From Corbicula japonica (taxonomy: Eukaryota; Mollusca; Bivalvia; Venerida; Cyrenidae): a stretch of DNA of 64,000 bases. The notes below the pieces were generated by a model that saw nothing but the letters and a program-made list of their open reading frames with translations, ran no database searches and was not told the DNA's origin. The DNA is taken from contig JAZAYU010001044.1 in the NCBI GenBank assembly GCA_038501625.1, positions 1-64,000 of the forward strand. Direction: 5' to 3'. Of this stretch, positions 1 through 13,754 are shown in pieces. Made by a program: the position numbers and the translations under genes. How positions within the stretch are numbered: the stretch's first letter is position 1; every line of letters begins with the position of its first letter.

Positions 1-301
1 TATAGCTGTTGACGAACCCTCCCTGCCTTCTTAGAATGACTTTGAGATTAAGCGAACGAATCATGACAACTCATAAATTTATTGAAGGTGTCTTTCAAAA
101 AAAAATGTTGAAGCTGTTGCAACAATTTCATACAGTGATAGCAAGTCGATTAAAGAAGCAAAATATTCAGTTTCAATAAAATACCTCGTGTAGAGTGAGA
201 ATTAAAGATTAATAAATGTCCTGGAAATTAAATAAATATAAATAATAACAGCTTGTTACAAGAGCGAAATCTACCAATTTTTACGTATATTAAGTTTTAA
301 A

Positions 302-373
302 AAAAGTGTCCGTCCTGAGTATTGAACCCGGGGCCTCCGCTTGAGAGGCAAGAGTGTTAGCCACTACACTTCA
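302..373 (-). repeat. tRNA-Glu-like sequence (SINE head or tRNA pseudogene)
   Basis: On the minus strand an A-box-like TAGTGGCTAACAC is followed by a TTGC/GCGG stem closing a 7-base loop CTCTCAA, which would present anticodon CTC (Glu), and by a B-box-like GGTTCAATAC. AAGTGT near the start can pair with ACACTT at the end, and a run of seven T follows at once, as in a Pol III terminator. The acceptor stem is not clean in normal tRNA register, so a SINE head or decayed tRNA is more likely than a working tRNA gene. Confidence 0.42.
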
Positions 374-1471
374 ATAATCTTGTTTTACGAACTTGAAATT
401 AACAATCAGTATCAAAGGAACTAGAAAGAAACCAGTATGAACTATGAATATCTACACTTCTCTTTCGTTTTACACTGTGTATTGTATGCAAGTGACACCC
501 AAGAATATTCCATATAATATTTATTGAAGCCATCAATATTGACTAAACTGGTTACTTAAATCGTAAATATGTTTTTCCTCCAATACAACACCCACGTACA
601 ACCAATCTAATAAATCTATTTGATTTTTCCGCTGCATAATAATAAAATCCCACTAGATACCTCTCCACCCTGCTAGATGCCTCTCTAGTTAATTTCATTT
701 TCCCTCTGCACAATGGTGAACAATAACCATCGACTAGATTTAGCTTTTCAAAGAGCTAATCGGTCATAAAAATCTAATAGTTAACTGAAAAATATAGCAG
801 GTAAGTTTAAACTTTAACCCTACACGAAATTAAGGTAAAATAATAGGTAAACATAGAGTTATAGGGTTTGATACAATGGTCATAACTTAGTCACATTTCT
901 GTGATTCATTGTGCACGAAAGACAGATTAGTTATTAATAGGCGGAAGTGCAATCGCTCTGTTAGCATAAGCATAAGTGTAGGGCTGAATGCACCTTTTTC
1001 TGCAATAATAACACAATTAAGACAGCGACACAAAAACACATTATGCAGACGGACAATAAGTGACCTATGTCTGTAAAAAAATCTTAGTGAAAATAAGTTT
1101 GATGAAAAATGATTAACGGTTTTTACTTCGATTGACAGTGCAAAAATTTGTGATTTATCACAACAAATGTGTATCATTATCACTGACCTGTTTAACTATA
1201 TAATAAAATCTTATGAAAAGATGCACATTTTCTGATATCTGGTAAGAATGGTGATGAATTTGAGTACTTAGTCTAGTATCCCGTGACAGAAATTTATTTC
1301 AGAACCGCTATAGTCTAGTACACGGTTAAGAAGTGGGAGTGGGAATCGGAAAACGCCGCGGTTAAACAGAATACGTAATGACGAATAAGTCGTTTATAAT
1401 CAGGGTTACCACGAATGCCATATCGTTGGTTGACTGAGAAATTTGCAACAAAGAAGTAAACGATATGACTG

Positions 1472-1625
1472 AATAGATACAAAGGAACATTGAAAGCAAC
1501 CGAACACAACAAATACAAACATATTGCAGGCTCGGTTTGATTGAGCCTGCTCATGAGCAATAATGGAATTGCATTTTACTGCCCACGCCGCTTAGCCCCG
1601 GGTTAAGTGCAACTCAATATTAACG
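1472..1625 (+). repeat. Repeat R2 fragment (hairpin-bearing dispersed element)
   Basis: Matches the first ~150 bp of the full R2 copies at 34892 and 35553: the phrase with ACCGAACAC, the stem-loop GGCTCGGTTTGATTGAGCC, and the CTGCCCACGCCGC segment before a decayed ..CCCGGGTTAAG end. The remainder of the element is missing, so this is a truncated or decayed copy. Confidence 0.7.
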
Positions 1626-2484
1626 CAAATATAAGTGTCGTGCACAACGGCATTCGGATTTAAAATTTCTTTTTTTATCAGGCATGCGGCATTTAAATGC
1701 AAAATTTGGTAAAGGTCTTGTAAAATTTATCAATATCTTCAGTAACTACAAACTGAATCAAGCGGAATCATTAAAATGATAAAAAAAGTCTAAATTATCT
1801 ATGCGACTTAAAATTAGTTACTGTTTCACCATTGCCGTCGTCGGTAAGAAACACCAACGTGCAGACTGTTTACTTTTCTCTTGTTTCTGTGTTTGAATTA
1901 CAACTTTAATCGGCTTACTCCGACGGCTTAAGTAATTTCTACACTATTGAAACAAATGCAAAATGCAGTCGGTTTAATACGCGCACTTTATTTAAAATCA
2001 ATAAAATGGGTTTATTTATAATGATCAAAAACTAAAAAGAACTCTCAAATCATTCAAATAATCTTAATATGATTTAAAATTTCGATAAATGCTTTTCGCA
2101 ACTGGCTCCGTTGAGTTGATCTTTAGAAAAGAACATTTCTGATACATTTCATAATATTATGTAAATAGTAAGCATTAATTTTGTTAGAATCAAATACTTT
2201 TAGAGACATGTCCTTTGAGTCTCTTTAAAAATCTAGAAAAAAATGCGTATTAAAAGCATGAAATAAACAGATTCTTTGATTGATTTTAAGTGAAATATAG
2301 TGTGGTCGTGAACTGCGGAATTCTGAATAATTGCTCGTGGCCACATCCCTCTTGTCAATTCAGACGGTGGTGGTGAAATATCATACTATCTAGCACTGAT
2401 AAAAATTCTTTATAATTATAAGTATCAATAGAAGATTCTATTTCTAATAATTTGACCGCCGCCATCTTGTTTGTCACGTGACCT

Positions 2485-4066
2485 GTCCGCCATTACACCA
2501 CTGCAGATTTCCTGAAGTCTTATAAGTTATATATAAAACGCTATGTAGTTTTGTATCAAAACTCTGAAAAGCTCAAACTGCATATATTAATAATGCTGTT
2601 ATAACTTGCTTTAATATTATATTATATTTTTGATATTTAATAACAAGTTTTTATTGTTGTTGTTTTGTTTTGTTTTGTTTTCAAGAGAATTAGGCTAATT
2701 TATGTCTATTGTAATTACGTAATGAGAGCGACAACGTACGAATATTCAATTTATATCTGCAGAAAACCACGCAATGATAATGACAACCTATATTCTTTTA
2801 ATTTAACTATGTTAAAATTTGAAATTTAAGAAATGCCACTATAAATATTCATTATATAAATATATTATATGTAATAGAACTAATTAAGTATGATTTATGA
2901 TAAATTTTCATCTTCTGATGATAGAGGCAGTATGATATTTCGAGGGCAGAGTGCGAAATTATTCTATCTGCTTCATGTTTCTTAATAGAATAGAACAGTA
3001 TTGCACTCAGCCGTGGACATATATGTTTGCCAAAAACGGTAGAAAATTGTTTTAAATGTGAATATTTAATAATGTTTTATAATCTCTGTATTTTGATATA
3101 TCGTATTATCGTAGCTTGATTCTCACTCTAAAAATCCCCGCTGATAGAGACAGTGTCAAATACATTTCTCTGAAAACTAAAATGTGCATTGTTTGCTTTT
3201 CTTTATCTGTTGCTTGCATTTTTTTATCTAAGTTATCTTGCTGAATATTATATTTTTTCATAATGAGGATTCATGTGGAAGTTTTAATTAATTCATTAAC
3301 TTGTGTATGAATTTGTTTAGTTTTGACAAAGTCGAGAAACTGCCTTTATATTTAATTTATATTAATGTAAAACACGTATTTTCTATCTTCCGAAATAAGC
3401 GGAGAAACCGTTCGCCAGAAAACAATTAATTTCGCGCAAAAAACAGAACAAAATGATCTTTTATCACTGTTTTGGTTGTTGTTGTTATTTATAATTTTGA
3501 TCGCAAAACCACATATGAGGTTTCATGTTTGCATTCACTGTTTACTCTATTCCAACAGAAAGTTGTGTATGCTGCATTTGGAAAAAACTGTTCGCATTTC
3601 ACTTTTCAGAAAATTTTAGAATTCGCTGTTATATTTTACTTGTCTGTTACTTTACAACAAAGTTTTTTTGTTGTTGTTGTTTGTTTGAAAGCATAATAAT
3701 TACCGCTGAATCAGCGTAATTTTAAACAAGTAAATATTTTATTTATCACGTACACTTGTCCCCGTTAAATATATGCAGAAAAATGCCCGAAATCCAGTAT
3801 TAACATTACCCCTTTTTTAAATAATAACTAAAATATGGTTTACCTAATAGCTATATTGTGGGTATATTTTTAAGACAAATTACGTTCAATCTGTAAAAAT
3901 TAGTGATTTTAAAATTCTTATTACTATTTCTCCTGTGTCTATTAATTCAGCAGCACACAGCTGATCCTTCAATCATTTTAATGAATATATTTATAAAGGA
4001 TTAATTGTAACTAGTCATGTTATTGAAGTAATGTTTTCTCAGATCTGCAGTGGTGTAATGGCGGAC
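2485..4066. repeat. Pair of perfect 24-bp inverted repeats about 1.5 kb apart
   Basis: Positions 2485-2508 and 4043-4066 are exact reverse complements over 24 bases (core CCGCCATTACACCACTGCAG). The outward-reading form starts CAGTGGTGTAATGG, which resembles the termini of hAT-like MITEs. Either they bound one 1.58-kb element, or they are ends of two neighbouring insertions pointing outward. No transposase is visible between them. Confidence 0.55.
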
Positions 4067-5384
4067 TTAGAGAGAATTCAGGGGGAGTAATCGTGTAAAA
4101 CTTATTTTATAGAATCGTCTATATGTGATGCCACGGTCTAGGCCTTCTTCGTAGTGACATGTTATGTTTTCATACTATGAATAATGGATATGCATGCCGG
4201 TTTGAGGCTAAAGTTTCATCTGTTTCTCATCTAAGGTACGACTCAAATCAAGCTTCATCATTTGGAGTGAAGTTCTTTGGCCGGTTAAGGCACTGATGTG
4301 ACAGTTGTGTTTTTCGTAAAAAAAAACAAACAAACATGAATATACAGGTTGTGGAAGAGTTATAAGTTTGTACTTTTTATTTCTTTTTTTCTTGCTTTTT
4401 ATTTGACTACAAACCTTAACCTACGACGCTTAAAAAGGTTTTCTTGTGTGCGTAAACAGGAAAAAAAAACGAAATTGTATCTGATTTGCAATGTTACGAT
4501 AAAGTGTAACTAATACTTATTTTTCTGCAGATTCAAATCTGTTTAAAATACTAAAATTGCATGGCAGATAAAATTAGTGTAATATATTATCAAAATTGCA
4601 TCTTTTTAAACATGCCAAGCGTTTTAAATGCTGATGTAAATTTTGCTAATGTTTGGATTATTTGTGAATTGGGTGTGTTTCCAGCTGACAAGGAGGTCAC
4701 GTTTAAAACATTAACACACTGGACAAACCCAAGGCGTAAAGTGTAATTATTGATTGACATTTATTTATTTATAAATATTAAAGTATACTAAAAATCTTTT
4801 AACAACGTATTTCATTATTATTTGGACGGATGGTTATAACAATTTAGTACCCGTTCTAATTAAACGTTAAATATTTGATGTAGTAACAAACACATTTCGG
4901 ATATTACATAAACATTTAATTTATATGTTTACTAGTAAGATAACTTTTAATGCATTTCATAAGTAATTATTTTTATAATCTGTTGATAAAACTAAAAGTA
5001 TTTAAAATACAGTTCTATATTCGAAACAGAATTGTTAAACTAATACATTGTCATTGGTTAGAGGGTTGCTGCTTGCCTTCGTGACGAAGAGGATAGCGAT
5101 AAACACTATCTAGCGACAGTTATTAGCCCTATCTTGCGAATAGCATAGTTGTCAGTATAACCCATACAAAATAGAAAGGTCACTAGTAAACTTCACCATA
5201 CTGTAGTGCTTTACATTCCACATCTAACATCATCATCCTATTAAAGGATGTAAAATATTTTGAAATCTTACGTTAAGCAATTTGAATGGGATTTCGGTGT
5301 TTTGACAAAAATAAAGGTCACTTTTCACCGTATTCACTCGTGGTTATCCTTATTTTCATTAAAATTTATCATTGACATGGGCGT

Positions 5385-5525
5385 AAAAGCGAAATACAAC
5401 ACATATGACACAAATTGCAGGGTTGGTTTGATTAAATTTGTTTATTGAAAGCAATAAAAATGCACACTACTGCTAAAGCTGCCGTATCCCAAGGTAAACG
5501 CATCTCATATCAATACAAATAAACG
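5385..5525 (+). repeat. Diverged repeat R2 fragment
   Basis: The order of short matches to R2 (ACACATATGACAC, TGCAGGGTTGGTTTGATT, ATGCACACTACTGC, AAGGTAAACGCA) is kept, but many bases differ and the stem-loops are broken. An old copy. Confidence 0.4.
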
Positions 5526-6743
5526 GTAAAATTTTATACATATATCTGGGTGCATTCCTTAAGCCGACGAAAAGGACATGTTCAAAATTGATGTGATACT
5601 ATTCCATAAACAACGGCGTATGTTTGCCCTTTACGATAAAAAACACTGGGTCGAACAAGAAGAATAAAAATGTCATACAGGATTCGAGCATAAAGTAATA
5701 CGTTATGAAATAACACATTATTAGAAATTATTTAACATTTGAATCGTTTCGAATCGGTACTGTAACATCAAAAATGACAAATTTAGGATATAGTTTTTAC
5801 TATCTGTAGCCATATGTTGTACCTTATTGAAAACAAGTGTTAAATTTTCAGTGAATGACTTTCTGACAAACACTCACTTTTGGCAACATTCCATTTGCGT
5901 CTCTTTTTTATTCCAGTAAGTTTTGCATCAGAAGCATATAGTAAATACAACTGTAGTATTTATCAGTTTTAGATGAAAATGAATTTCACATTTAAATACA
6001 TAAATAGTTTATTAGCACTCATTGCTACGCCGTAAAAATACGAATTACGGATTTCACTCGCTGAAACACGTTTCTATCTTGAACAGATAAAACATAAAAT
6101 ATAAAACAGATAAAACTTCTCCAATTATATATTATATAAAACCTCCTAGATACTTAAGGAACGGTTCTAGGTCCGCTCTATGTTGAAAGGCTTCATTTTT
6201 TTAAAAAAGTAAGCCAGTTAATATGGTAAAATTGACATTTTGCGATACGGTGCATCTTTTTATGATGTGATGAGGACCTTTGTTTCGATTTAAAACATAA
6301 ACCTAGCAATTTTGCACCACGTACTTCGATTGATTACGACTTAAAATAGCAAATGATTAAATATGCTTACCTTTTGTTCTTTTCCGCAGGTCAATACTAT
6401 GTATTATAACTATGTCCGTAATTAAAAGCAATTTGTAAGTTAACACTTTTCTTCAGCAAACTATAACATCTTTAATGCACCAAGATCGCGTCAAAAACAA
6501 AATAATTTACAATAACACAAACTCAGTATTAAATTTTGTTAAATTTGCGAAGTGTCTGAAACCTTTCCTTACATTCAAATTGTTTACATTTATACAACCC
6601 GTCAACGAGGAAGTTACAGTTAAAGTTATATTTGCAGCAGATGATCATATTCATTCGAGTTTATGCGCTCATTGTGCCTAATATTTAGGTATAGGTTAAA
6701 TTTATGGTTATTTTAGTTGAAGGAATCGATTTTACAAAATAGA

Positions 6744-6880
6744 AAATGCATATTAAGAATTGCAATATCCAGAAAACGAACCATTCCATTTCAAAGCAGC
6801 CAAAATGTAGAGAGCATGGGTCAATGTGGGTAGGAAGACAAACGAATAAGACGCCACAAACAATTAACGAAAAATATTTG
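6744..6880 (-). repeat. Diverged repeat R3 fragment
   Basis: Contains the R3 signature in minus orientation: an ATGCATATTAAGAATTGC end, a middle with ACGCCACAAACAATTAACG, and partial matches between. The far half of the element is absent. The 88-codon ORF running through it is repeat-derived and not taken as a gene. Confidence 0.5.
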
Positions 6881-7042
6881 TTATTCTTTAAAAGTAAATC
6901 TGACCGAAAGAGTGAAAAATTAAACGTGTATAGGGTGCACTTATCCGTTAACTACAGTGTTTCAATGTTGTGTGAAAGAAGATTTGTACCATGCGCTGGT
7001 GGAGATATTTGAATTTTTATATTTCACATCTTTATAATATTA

Positions 7043-7298
7043 TACTCAACAAAAAAGAAACCTGACACTGTAACTTTGAATAAGTATGAGGTGCATATTC
7101 AAAATCTATATATTTTTGCACCATCCAAAAGAAAATAACCACTGAATCACTTGTTTCATGCACCAAAAATATCAAAATGCATAATTAAGTTCAAAACATG
7201 CACAATTTTTATTACACACCACAATTCAATTAGCTTTAAATCTGATTCCAGGAAAATACACCAAATATAAAGTGTCAGGTTTCTATTTTTGTTGAGTA
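7043..7298. mobile_element. 256-bp MITE with mariner/Tc1-type ends
   Basis: Terminal inverted repeats of ~28 bp start TACTCAACAAAAA and continue to GAAACCTGACACT. The two ends match except for a one-base length difference in the A-run. Each end is flanked by TA (7041-7042 and 7299-7300), the target duplication typical of the Tc1/mariner superfamily. The interior is AT-rich with no ORF, so it is non-autonomous. Confidence 0.8.
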
Positions 7299-7623
7299 TA
7301 TAATTCGTATCCTTTTTTCCGGAGTTCATTATATTAAACTTACTGAATTTTTGTCCTCATTGCGCAACACTTATTGTTGTGTTGTACATGTAGCAGTGTA
7401 TCTTGTCCCTTTCTCCGTTTGATTTTTTTTTTCAATTGGATATATTTGATATAACTTATTATAGATCCAATATTTGAGATGGGTCAGAGTTAATCGAAAG
7501 GAAAATATTAACATTTACAAACAGAAATATTAATCGAAAACCCGAAGTTTTGTACTTCAGTGATCAAGAATTTCAATTTAAACAAATTCTTTAGAACGTT
7601 GTCCGATTCGAACGATAATTTGG

Positions 7624-7626
7624 TGG

Positions 7627-7662
<36 letters not shown>
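7624..7662. repeat. (GAT)n microsatellite
   Basis: About thirteen uninterrupted GAT trinucleotides. No gene around it. Confidence 0.9.
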
Positions 7663-7663
<1 letters not shown>

Positions 7664-8647
7664 ACTATTCGGCAAATGCACTAAAATAATGATGAATTCA
7701 TACTAAAACTTTATTTGTGCTTTTAATTATACTTACTGTATTCGCAAACATGTATTCTAGATAAGATGTTGACACAGGAGGACCCTGATAAGACAATTCG
7801 TTTGTTTATCTACTTTGTGAAAGATGTCCATTTGAAATATAATGCAACTCTTTGGATCACCTGACTGACTGCCACTGTATATTAACGAAGATCTTTTGTC
7901 TTTAAATTATCCACTTCACCAAGTATACTCAAATAATACAAAATTTAATCAATGTGATATATGTGTATTAATAATTTGTGTTTGGTTTCAATTTTCTGGT
8001 AGATTAAATATAGGATAAAGGAACAAATGTTCAAAACACACAACAAATTATTGTTAGTATCGTAATACTTATAAATGTGATATTTGAAACGATGTTTTTA
8101 GAGGTTAAATTTTTGTATGAATGTATATAAAGTTCTTGAAAACGTTTACATTGTAGGTGTAGCTATTTTCTTTACTGTTCTAACTTTTATAAAGGTATAA
8201 AAATAAAGAAACATTAATGATATGCACTCTTATTCGTGCAATGTTTTATTGAACTGCATTTTGCCGCTAGATCATAATTTTATTTTTATCGATGAAAAAG
8301 CAATGAAGACGATAGACGGCCCTAATCAAGCGCATTTTTACTTTAAACAAACTGAATGTAATTCATCCGTTTTCAACTAAAAAATCAATCTGGAGAATAT
8401 GTGCATGAATAAACCATAAATTTATTACATAAACAATTCTCTAAAAATTTGATATTGAAACATTTTTGAAAATAATTGAAATATATTTAAGTTTTAAAAC
8501 AAATGTCTTCATTGTGTAAAGTAAAATACTTTCATCTAGTAGGTAATATATTGAAATATGCCAACTATAATGCGCTTAAACTATTTAGATATGCTTACAC
8601 ATGTATAAGACATAATTCCTTAAGTGGGAGAATAAACACTGTTGGCG

Positions 8648-8790
8648 AAAAAGTGAAATATGTCTATTAGGAATTGCTACACCAAGAAAACACAGCCTGC
8701 CCATGCAGCCCCGATGTAGTGAAAAAAGAGACATTGGTTAATAAGAAAATTTATTTAAAAAAGAGTGTGTTAGGGTGTTTATAAAAATAT
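8648..8790 (-). repeat. Diverged repeat R3 fragment
   Basis: Minus-oriented R3 constant end (AAGTGAAATATG, then AGGAATTGC, then ACACAGCCTGCCCATGCAGC). It breaks off after ~140 bp. Confidence 0.5.
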
Positions 8791-8931
8791 TTCATTCCCA
8801 TCTTTCACCGTTATTTTAGCCAACTTTTAAATTAAATTTCAATACTTTTACACCAGAGGATACCATTGGTACATTTTATATACATGTAATAATACTACCG
8901 TAGCATACACCTCTAGCATTAATTTATCGGA

Positions 8932-8982
8932 TTTGCATGGGTAGGTGCTGCCGCCGTCAGGTACGGGTTAGATTCCCAATAT
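8932..8982 (+). repeat. tRNA-SINE fragment (B-box half)
   Basis: GCATGGGTAGGTGCTGCCGCC and the following ACGGGTTAGATTCCCA align with the 3' half of the tRNA-like part of the 254-bp units at 31140-31886. The A-box half is missing. Confidence 0.5.
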
Positions 8983-9708
8983 GATCAATATCATTTCTAT
9001 AATTAAAACTTAATCCTTATTCTTCGTTGTCTGCTTTTATTTTATGTGACATTCGATTCATTAAAATGCTCGCGAAAGGCTTGCAAAATTTTGCTAACTA
9101 CCAAATACTCATTAATTCATATGACAACTGCGAGCATCTGATGCAAACGAAACAATTTAAGAGTAGCTCTTCTGGAATGGTTATTTTTAAAAATTATACA
9201 CTGTTGTGACAGGTATTTATGATAAGGTTGTTAAAACTTTAAAAATCAAAGAGATTAACTACTACACAGGTAAAATATTTCTGTGTACATTGTCTATATG
9301 GTTTAGGCGCAACACTCTGTGTTCTGCATCCTTTTCGTTGTCTAGAACAAACTACTCTCGAAATGTTCATCTTTTTGTGGTCAAAGATCTTCACTTCGAC
9401 AGAACTGAAAAGGATGATAAATAAGATGTTTCGTTTAAAGCTGTATCTATAATATCATATGTAAAAATTGAATATTTTAAAAAGACCATTGATGCAAACT
9501 CAATACACTTGTGAACTATTTGATTCCTTGACATTGAACTTTGACATAAATCAACATCAAAATGATCGTCTTCACATCAAGGGCTTCGTTCACACGAGTT
9601 GTGGTGAATGTATGCACAAATGTGGTCCGGGTACGGTCCGGAAAATCTGTTTGCACTATATGATTATGCTACTTTACTTCATAAAGACTTCATAACCAAA
9701 TATCCTAC

Positions 9709-12700
9709 CACTGTAATGATTTTCTTTTTGTTGGCTAGACAAGTGTTCATACATTGAGGTTTCTGTAGACGGAACACTCAGCTCCATGGATGATGCTTGA
9801 TTTTCGTCATGTTGAGTAATGTCAATTCCGGCATTTTCGTAAACATTTGAACGAAACTGTGGCTTCTTTCGCAATCTACAGTCAAATAGATATTCTAGTG
9901 CATAATTACCTGCTCCGCATTTGCAATAATCTCAGAAGTTGTACGAATGGGAATAAAATAGCACATCAATTTGTTTTTCTATTATAAACACAAAATCAAC
10001 TTATAAAAACGAAAATCAAAACGAGTGTAAGACACCCATTGAACCTTTATAAAAATACGGTGGAAAATATGATTTCGACAATAAATTTCCCCATATAATA
10101 ATGTACAGCTTTTTGTAATTTTGCGTTGTCTTTTCTTTTCTTTTAATCATGTAATTGGTTATATTATGAAAGTATGTTTCATCTTTTCTAATTGCAGTTA
10201 CATATTTCCTCTAGGGGTGGAGAGTCTGTGTTCAAAATAGTTGTAACGATTGTCGTTTTTCATTTATATGTACGATTGCTTTTTTCGTCATTGTTCCTTA
10301 GAGTTTACAAATGATATAAGCAATCAACAATAGGGTTTTTATTGTTACACGAAGCAGTTTTTTAAGCATTAAACCAGTTTAATTTCTCCCGGTTTCTATT
10401 TCCGTGCAGATTTCCTTAAAGTTGACAAAGTAAACAATGAAATGTTTACCTTTTCCAAAGAATAAAAACAACTATCACACTGACTGTCCCTACCACTATG
10501 CCTCCGGCCAATGCACCAACAACTGCACCCAAAGGATATGTTTTAACTTCCGCATTATTCGGCTCTCCCACATTTGCTGAAATTGATCATATTCTGTGTA
10601 AATGATAGTAAGAACTGTCTTCTCATATGGGTTAGTGGAGAACTTGAGTAACTAGGATATTAATCATCAACACAGATCTGTATACATCTAATAAATTATA
10701 ATACGACTCGTATGATTCATTTTTCAATATTTTAAGTACAGAACCGAACACATCTTTTATTTTCCCACATTTACAGACATCCATCAAGTACTTCATGCAA
10801 AACAAAAACAACTAATATCGATGTTTTGCAGTAATGGTTAGTTGCAATCAAACTATGAAGGTTTACACTTGTTCGCCTGGTCCTAATTTGTCTTCCATTG
10901 TTCACTAAATTTTATTTATTATTATATTAAAAATAAATTTAGCATCCATATCTCTCTTTGTTTTAAGGACCCTAATTACAAACTTAAATCGCTTTTATCG
11001 TTTATAATTATGAAGGAATTTGCGGCTTCTTGAAAGAAACTCGATGCACCATCAATGTTCTTACAAAACCAAATTGTCACTGGTCGGTTTGATCATAATA
11101 TTATTATAAGAGACATGACTTCTTTATATATAAAGATAAGAACCAAATGCCGACATGCATTTCGTCTTTAAAATTTAAAATTGTGAATAAGTAAACAAAA
11201 CAAATCACAAAAACATGTTTATGTATATGAAGTGTATTCCTATCGTCGTCTTTCGTGTAGTTTGTGACAATAAACTCGTTTTGTCGCATATTTGAGACGT
11301 GCATTAATAAATTATAACGTGATTTTGAAAATGAACGCGACAGCATAAAATTCCTACTAGGTTGACCCTATCAATTTTATTCTTAAATTTCTAAGTCTTC
11401 TTTTTCAACTTCAGTATTGTTATACTCTAATCAAAATTAGTATGACCCTGTTGCTCTATTTTTACAGACATAAATAAAAAAAACTTGCTAACGTGATAGC
11501 TATCCTGACTGTTTGATACAAATAATTGTTAAATTTAACTTTTAGTTTTATTCCGAATATAAGAAACATGTCACTTGAACAATGCTTCAATATTCAATCC
11601 GTTTTGTTTAATATACTTAATCCGAACTTAATATTATAACAGAAAAATATCGATTACTTTGTCAGGCAACATAAGATTTAATATGGGATTTAGTCGGGTG
11701 GGTGAGGTGGGCTGGGCTCGTTAAGGCTCAGATGGGATAGGATGGAAAGGGTTGGGATGAGGCAGGGTAGAACCTGACAGGCAGGACAGGACAGGACCTG
11801 ATAGGGCAGGACAGGGCAGCTCATGGCAGGACAGGACAGTACAGACAGGCAGGCCGGCGGGAGGGCATGTAGGTAATTAAAAGTAGGAAACACATCATAA
11901 TAGCTCATTTGATGCTAAATATAAAGCAATTGTTCAAACATACTTTAATGAAATATAACACTTACAATTAAAGGATGTATTTATAGTTCCCGTGGCTGTC
12001 GTGATAATGTCACAAGCTGGACCCGTAAAACCAGTCCTACATCCGTCAGTACACGATCCTGTTAACACGTTACAGTCAGATTGTGAATTTTCATTTTTCA
12101 TACAATTGATGCTGCAGTAATTTTCACATTTGGTTCCCCATGTTCCGGCCCTACATCCATTTAGACAATAGCCATTTTCGAGCTGACATGTCGAATAACC
12201 GGCAATTTTTAAACAATTATCACTACAATGTTCTGTGCACATTGGGGTAAATAGGTCAGCATCTTTGCACTGTTCACACATATATGGACCTTCTTTACTA
12301 CATCTTAAGCACAAATCGCTGCAGCTGTCGTTACAAATACGCCCCGTAAATCCATCCTTGCACTGGTAGCACGCACCACTTATGTCACAGCCATTGAGAC
12401 AACCTACTGGACATTGTCTTTCTGCATTACATTGACCGCCTAAGCTGGTATAACCATTTTCACATACTGAACATGTATAGACTGTTCCATTGTATTTGCA
12501 TTCTTTACAGTATTTTATATGTTCACATGATAAGCATCTATCTGATTCAATGCAATAAGCACACTCAGGTGGGCATGGCTTGCATTCTGAACGTTTTTCT
12601 TTGTTGGCGATATAAGGATGTTGGTAAAAGTATGGTTGGCATTCAGAACAGTTGTAGAACGTTTCACATTTGGCACAATACGGAGAACATTGTCTGCATA

Positions 12701-13090
12701 ATGAATTTCCCTGATAAATGTCCTTAAAATACCCATCTCTGCAACCATATGTGCATGCTTCATGATTGCATTGACCAAATCGGCATAATGCACAGTCTTG
12801 TTCACAATCACTGCCGTAATAGTTGAATTTGCAGTCAAAGCAATGACCGGTGGTTACATTACATCCATTTCGGCAATTTAAAGGGCATTGCATGGTACAC
12901 AGAGCTGTAAGATTCCAATAGTTCGGTCCACAATCGTAGCAGATGTTTGTACTTACACATTGTCGGCAAGGTGATATACACAGTGGGCATCCTTCATTAT
13001 ATAAGAAATATCCATCTTTGCATGAATAACATTTATAAGAGCCACCATTACAACTGGAACACCCTGTTGGACATTGGCAGGATGACTCAA
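9709..13090 (-). CDS. Gene 1: single-pass receptor with EGF-like Cys-rich ectodomain (partial)
   Basis: Three exons are visible: ectodomain 13090-11966, TM 10576-10450 and tail 9875-9709, joined by AG/GT sites in compatible phases (1, 2, 1). The first encodes about 374 residues of dense cysteine repeats of the furin/EGF-like type seen in MEGF/Draper-type scavenger receptors, beginning VESSCQCPTGC and ending in GCRTGFTGPACD plus a Thr-rich stalk. The TM exon gives a small extracellular stub and a helix with GALAGG, then WKR. The tail carries NVYENAG (a YxN site, the usual Grb2-SH2 type) and SMYEHL (a YxxL site). The signal-peptide exon expected above 13090 was not found, and the donor after the tail (GTAGGA) implies a further 3' exon that I could not locate. 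The closest relative in the window is gene 4. Phagocytic or innate recognition is a family-based guess. Confidence 0.8.
11695..11880. repeat. GC-rich minisatellite in the gene 1 intron
   Basis: Loose tandem copies of GGGCAGGACAGGACA and GGGTGGG-like words. The same minisatellite sits at the same intron position of gene 4 (58985-59130), so it predates the duplication. Confidence 0.75.
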
Positions 13091-13754
13091 CTGAAAACAC
13101 AAAAGCATATTATACAAAACGTGTGTATTATTCGTTTTAAACCATATACTGTACTTAGCATTTCTTCGAGAAGATTTCAACAATTAACAGTCGTTGTCAT
13201 AAACTAATTTTAATTTTGTACAAATGCTGTATTTTTTCGGTTTTTTTAATCCGTCACTTTTATTGATGTTAATATTGAAGTAGTTTCATTCTTTGTAGAT
13301 ATATTTGTGAGAAAGAAAGAGACATATAATCAAACATGAATGATGTTAATCTGCAATAATCATATGACACATGATTGAAAAACAAATATATCGACATGAC
13401 TTACTTTCTTAATTCCCTAAGTCATATTCATGAAATACGTTTGATTAAACCACGCCACGCCACTATTCATTAAATATACACCACGTGTTAAAAAATTCAG
13501 GAAGGTTATGTCTGGTACATGTGAAAATTGTCTTTCATTACAACATAAAATATATTCATTATTTAAATTTAGGACGTAAACAATTGACAAATGAATGCGT
13601 TGGGTTTAGGTTGTAATAATGTAAAATTATATTGTTTTTATTGTTAATTGAAAATTTCATGTTGTATAATTGAAAATTTCATGTTGTTTTAGAAATAATA
13701 AATGGCTTCCTCTAATTCAAAGTATATCACTGGGTGGACTTTAAATGCGTAGAT

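Larger units (their letters stand above)
1..9708. other. Gene-poor stretch, no supported exon
   Basis: Both strands contain only short ORFs (up to about 98 codons) without recognisable domains or convincing splice context. The 3' exon or exons of gene 1 should lie here or to the left of the window, because its tail exon ends in a splice donor at 9708/9709, but I could not identify one. What can be named here are repeats: the tRNA-like piece, fragments of repeats R2 and R3, a 24-bp inverted-repeat pair, a mariner-type MITE, a GAT microsatellite and a small tRNA-SINE fragment. Confidence 0.5.

Noticed and set aside
12515..12838. 107-codon minus-strand ORF overlapping gene 1
   Set aside because: Alternative frame of the Cys-rich exon; lacks the cysteine pattern.
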